Shown here in pieces: positions 63,368 to 64,000 of a stretch of DNA of 64,000 bases (positions are counted from its first letter, which is position 1; each line of letters begins with the position of its first letter). The DNA comes from Roseburia porci (GTDB lineage: Bacteria; Bacillota; Clostridia; Lachnospirales; Lachnospiraceae): positions 1-64,000 of the forward strand of contig NZ_VUNI01000005.1 in the NCBI RefSeq assembly GCF_009695765.1, read 5' to 3'. The position numbers and the translations under genes are program-made. Under the pieces are notes generated by a model. That model had not been told where the DNA came from. It did not search any database and worked only from the letters and a program-made list of their open reading frames with translations.

Positions 63368-64000
63368 ATGGTATTCAGCAGCCTTACATTTATCTTTGTC
63401 TTTCTGCCACTTTTTCTGTTGGCTTATTATACAATTTCATCCCATGCAAGAAATAGCGTATTATTTATCGGAAGTCTGATCTTTTATACGGCAGGAGTCC
63501 TGAAACAGCCTTTCTATCTGCTGTTATTTCTTCTGATGATTGCGGTAAATTACAGCATTGGACGTTTTTTATCATCCGAGGAAGATCCTGCGACCCGGAA
63601 AACACTCCTCATTGGTGGATTGTTTTTCGACTTTATGTGGCTTTTTCTGTTTAAATATTTTGACTTTTTCTGCTCCTGCATTGCTGATCTGCTTGGTCTG
63701 GTGCTATCTGATCATGCGATTCCGGAAGTTCATTTAAAACTTGTGCTCCCACTTGGAATCAGCTTTTATACATTTCAGATGGTATCCTATCTTGTTGATG
63801 TTTATCGTGGAGAAGTTCCTGCGGAAGAATCCTTTCTGGACTTCGGTGCATATGTCAGCATGTTTCCACAGCTGATTGCCGGTCCGATCGTCACCTATTC
63901 TTCCATTCGTGAATCACTTCATGCCAAAAGACCATATAGTCTGGAGGCTCAGTCGGGCGGACTCAAAGATTTCATTTATGGTCTCGGGTTAAAAGTCATT
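63368..64000 (+). CDS. MBOAT-family acyltransferase, N-terminal part (continues past the window)
   Basis: 211 codons open to the window edge. MVFSSLTFIFVFLPLFLLAYY at the start, VLFIGSLIFY, FFDFMWLFLFKYFDFF, LPLGISFYTFQMVSYLVDVYRG near 135-160 and MFPQLIAGPIVTY near 175 are the AlgI-type MBOAT signature. AlgI-like proteins O-acylate cell-surface polysaccharides. SD AAAGGA eight bases before the ATG at 63368. Partner genes, if any, lie outside the window. Confidence 0.92.
   Translation, partial: MVFSSLTFIFVFLPLFLLAYYTISSHARNSVLFIGSLIFYTAGVLKQPFYLLLFLLMIAVNYSIGRFLSSEEDPATRKTLLIGGLFFDFMWLFLFKYFDFFCSCIADLLGLVLSDHAIPEVHLKLVLPLGISFYTFQMVSYLVDVYRGEVPAEESFLDFGAYVSMFPQLIAGPIVTYSSIRESLHAKRPYSLEAQSGGLKDFIYGLGLKVI

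Overview
The window looks like chromosomal backbone of a Gram-positive, spore-former-related Clostridia bacterium, most likely a Lachnospiraceae (Clostridium cluster XIVa) gut anaerobe. The evidence is the 5' end of a 16S rRNA with a cluster-XIVa-like V1 region, a YlmC/YmxH sporulation protein, a dgt-dnaG-rpoD-trmK block, a PrkC/PrpC pair, a lysine riboswitch before dapA, a CIRCE box, an A-type-like RNase P RNA and PyrI/PyrK-type pyrimidine genes. Most genes lie on the minus strand. No prophage, insertion sequence or CRISPR array was seen.

Layout. 1-525: 16S start, a hairpin-rich rRNA leader and tandem promoters, all reading left. 722-2014: a TVP38-type membrane protein and an internally deleted amidohydrolase remnant. 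2068-6604: a sugar cassette (AraC regulator, DUF4867 protein, fucose/arabinose-type isomerase, xylulokinase). 6611-10555: proC, yqeG, nrdR, ymxH, ychF. 10770-24482: a TPR-GGDEF protein, then a housekeeping run (thiN, rpe, rsgA, prkC, prpC, rlmN, rsmB, metallopeptidase, fmt, def, priA). 24719-28507: a small plus-strand membrane protein, pyrBI, and a three-gene cluster (J-domain protein, DUF5685 protein, membrane zinc ribbon). 28627-35647: RNase P RNA, a TGS/uridine-kinase-like fusion, trmK, rpoD, dnaG, dgt. 35768-42389: an ABC pair, a YczE-like protein and a serine hydrolase/response regulator/histidine kinase operon with a visible operator. 42448-43614: a frameshifted P-loop kinase behind a possible leader peptide, and two divergent tRNA-Leu genes. 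43634-46529: FUSC/MarR and pncB. 46530-49062: a probable small RNA and a GH36 alpha-galactosidase. 49113-54568: a CIRCE-controlled DnaJ-like protein and pyrC-pyrF-pyrK-pyrD. 54665-57714: a solute-binding lipoprotein next to a chemoreceptor. 57939-61137: dapB, riboswitch-controlled dapA, a CobO-like enzyme and a tandem-OB protein. 61342-64000: typA and the start of an MBOAT gene.

The less ordinary parts are mainly regulatory RNA and DNA: a roughly 90-nt small RNA candidate with two CCCCC motifs (one in a perfect hairpin loop), a chain of GAAA-tetraloop hairpins in the rRNA leader, an 11-bp-phased operator beside a Shine-Dalgarno-containing inverted repeat, and an 11-codon leader ORF before a frameshifted kinase. 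The protein-level candidate for an undescribed system is the J-domain/DUF5685/zinc-ribbon operon. All function calls come from reading motifs and family resemblance; no database search was possible.
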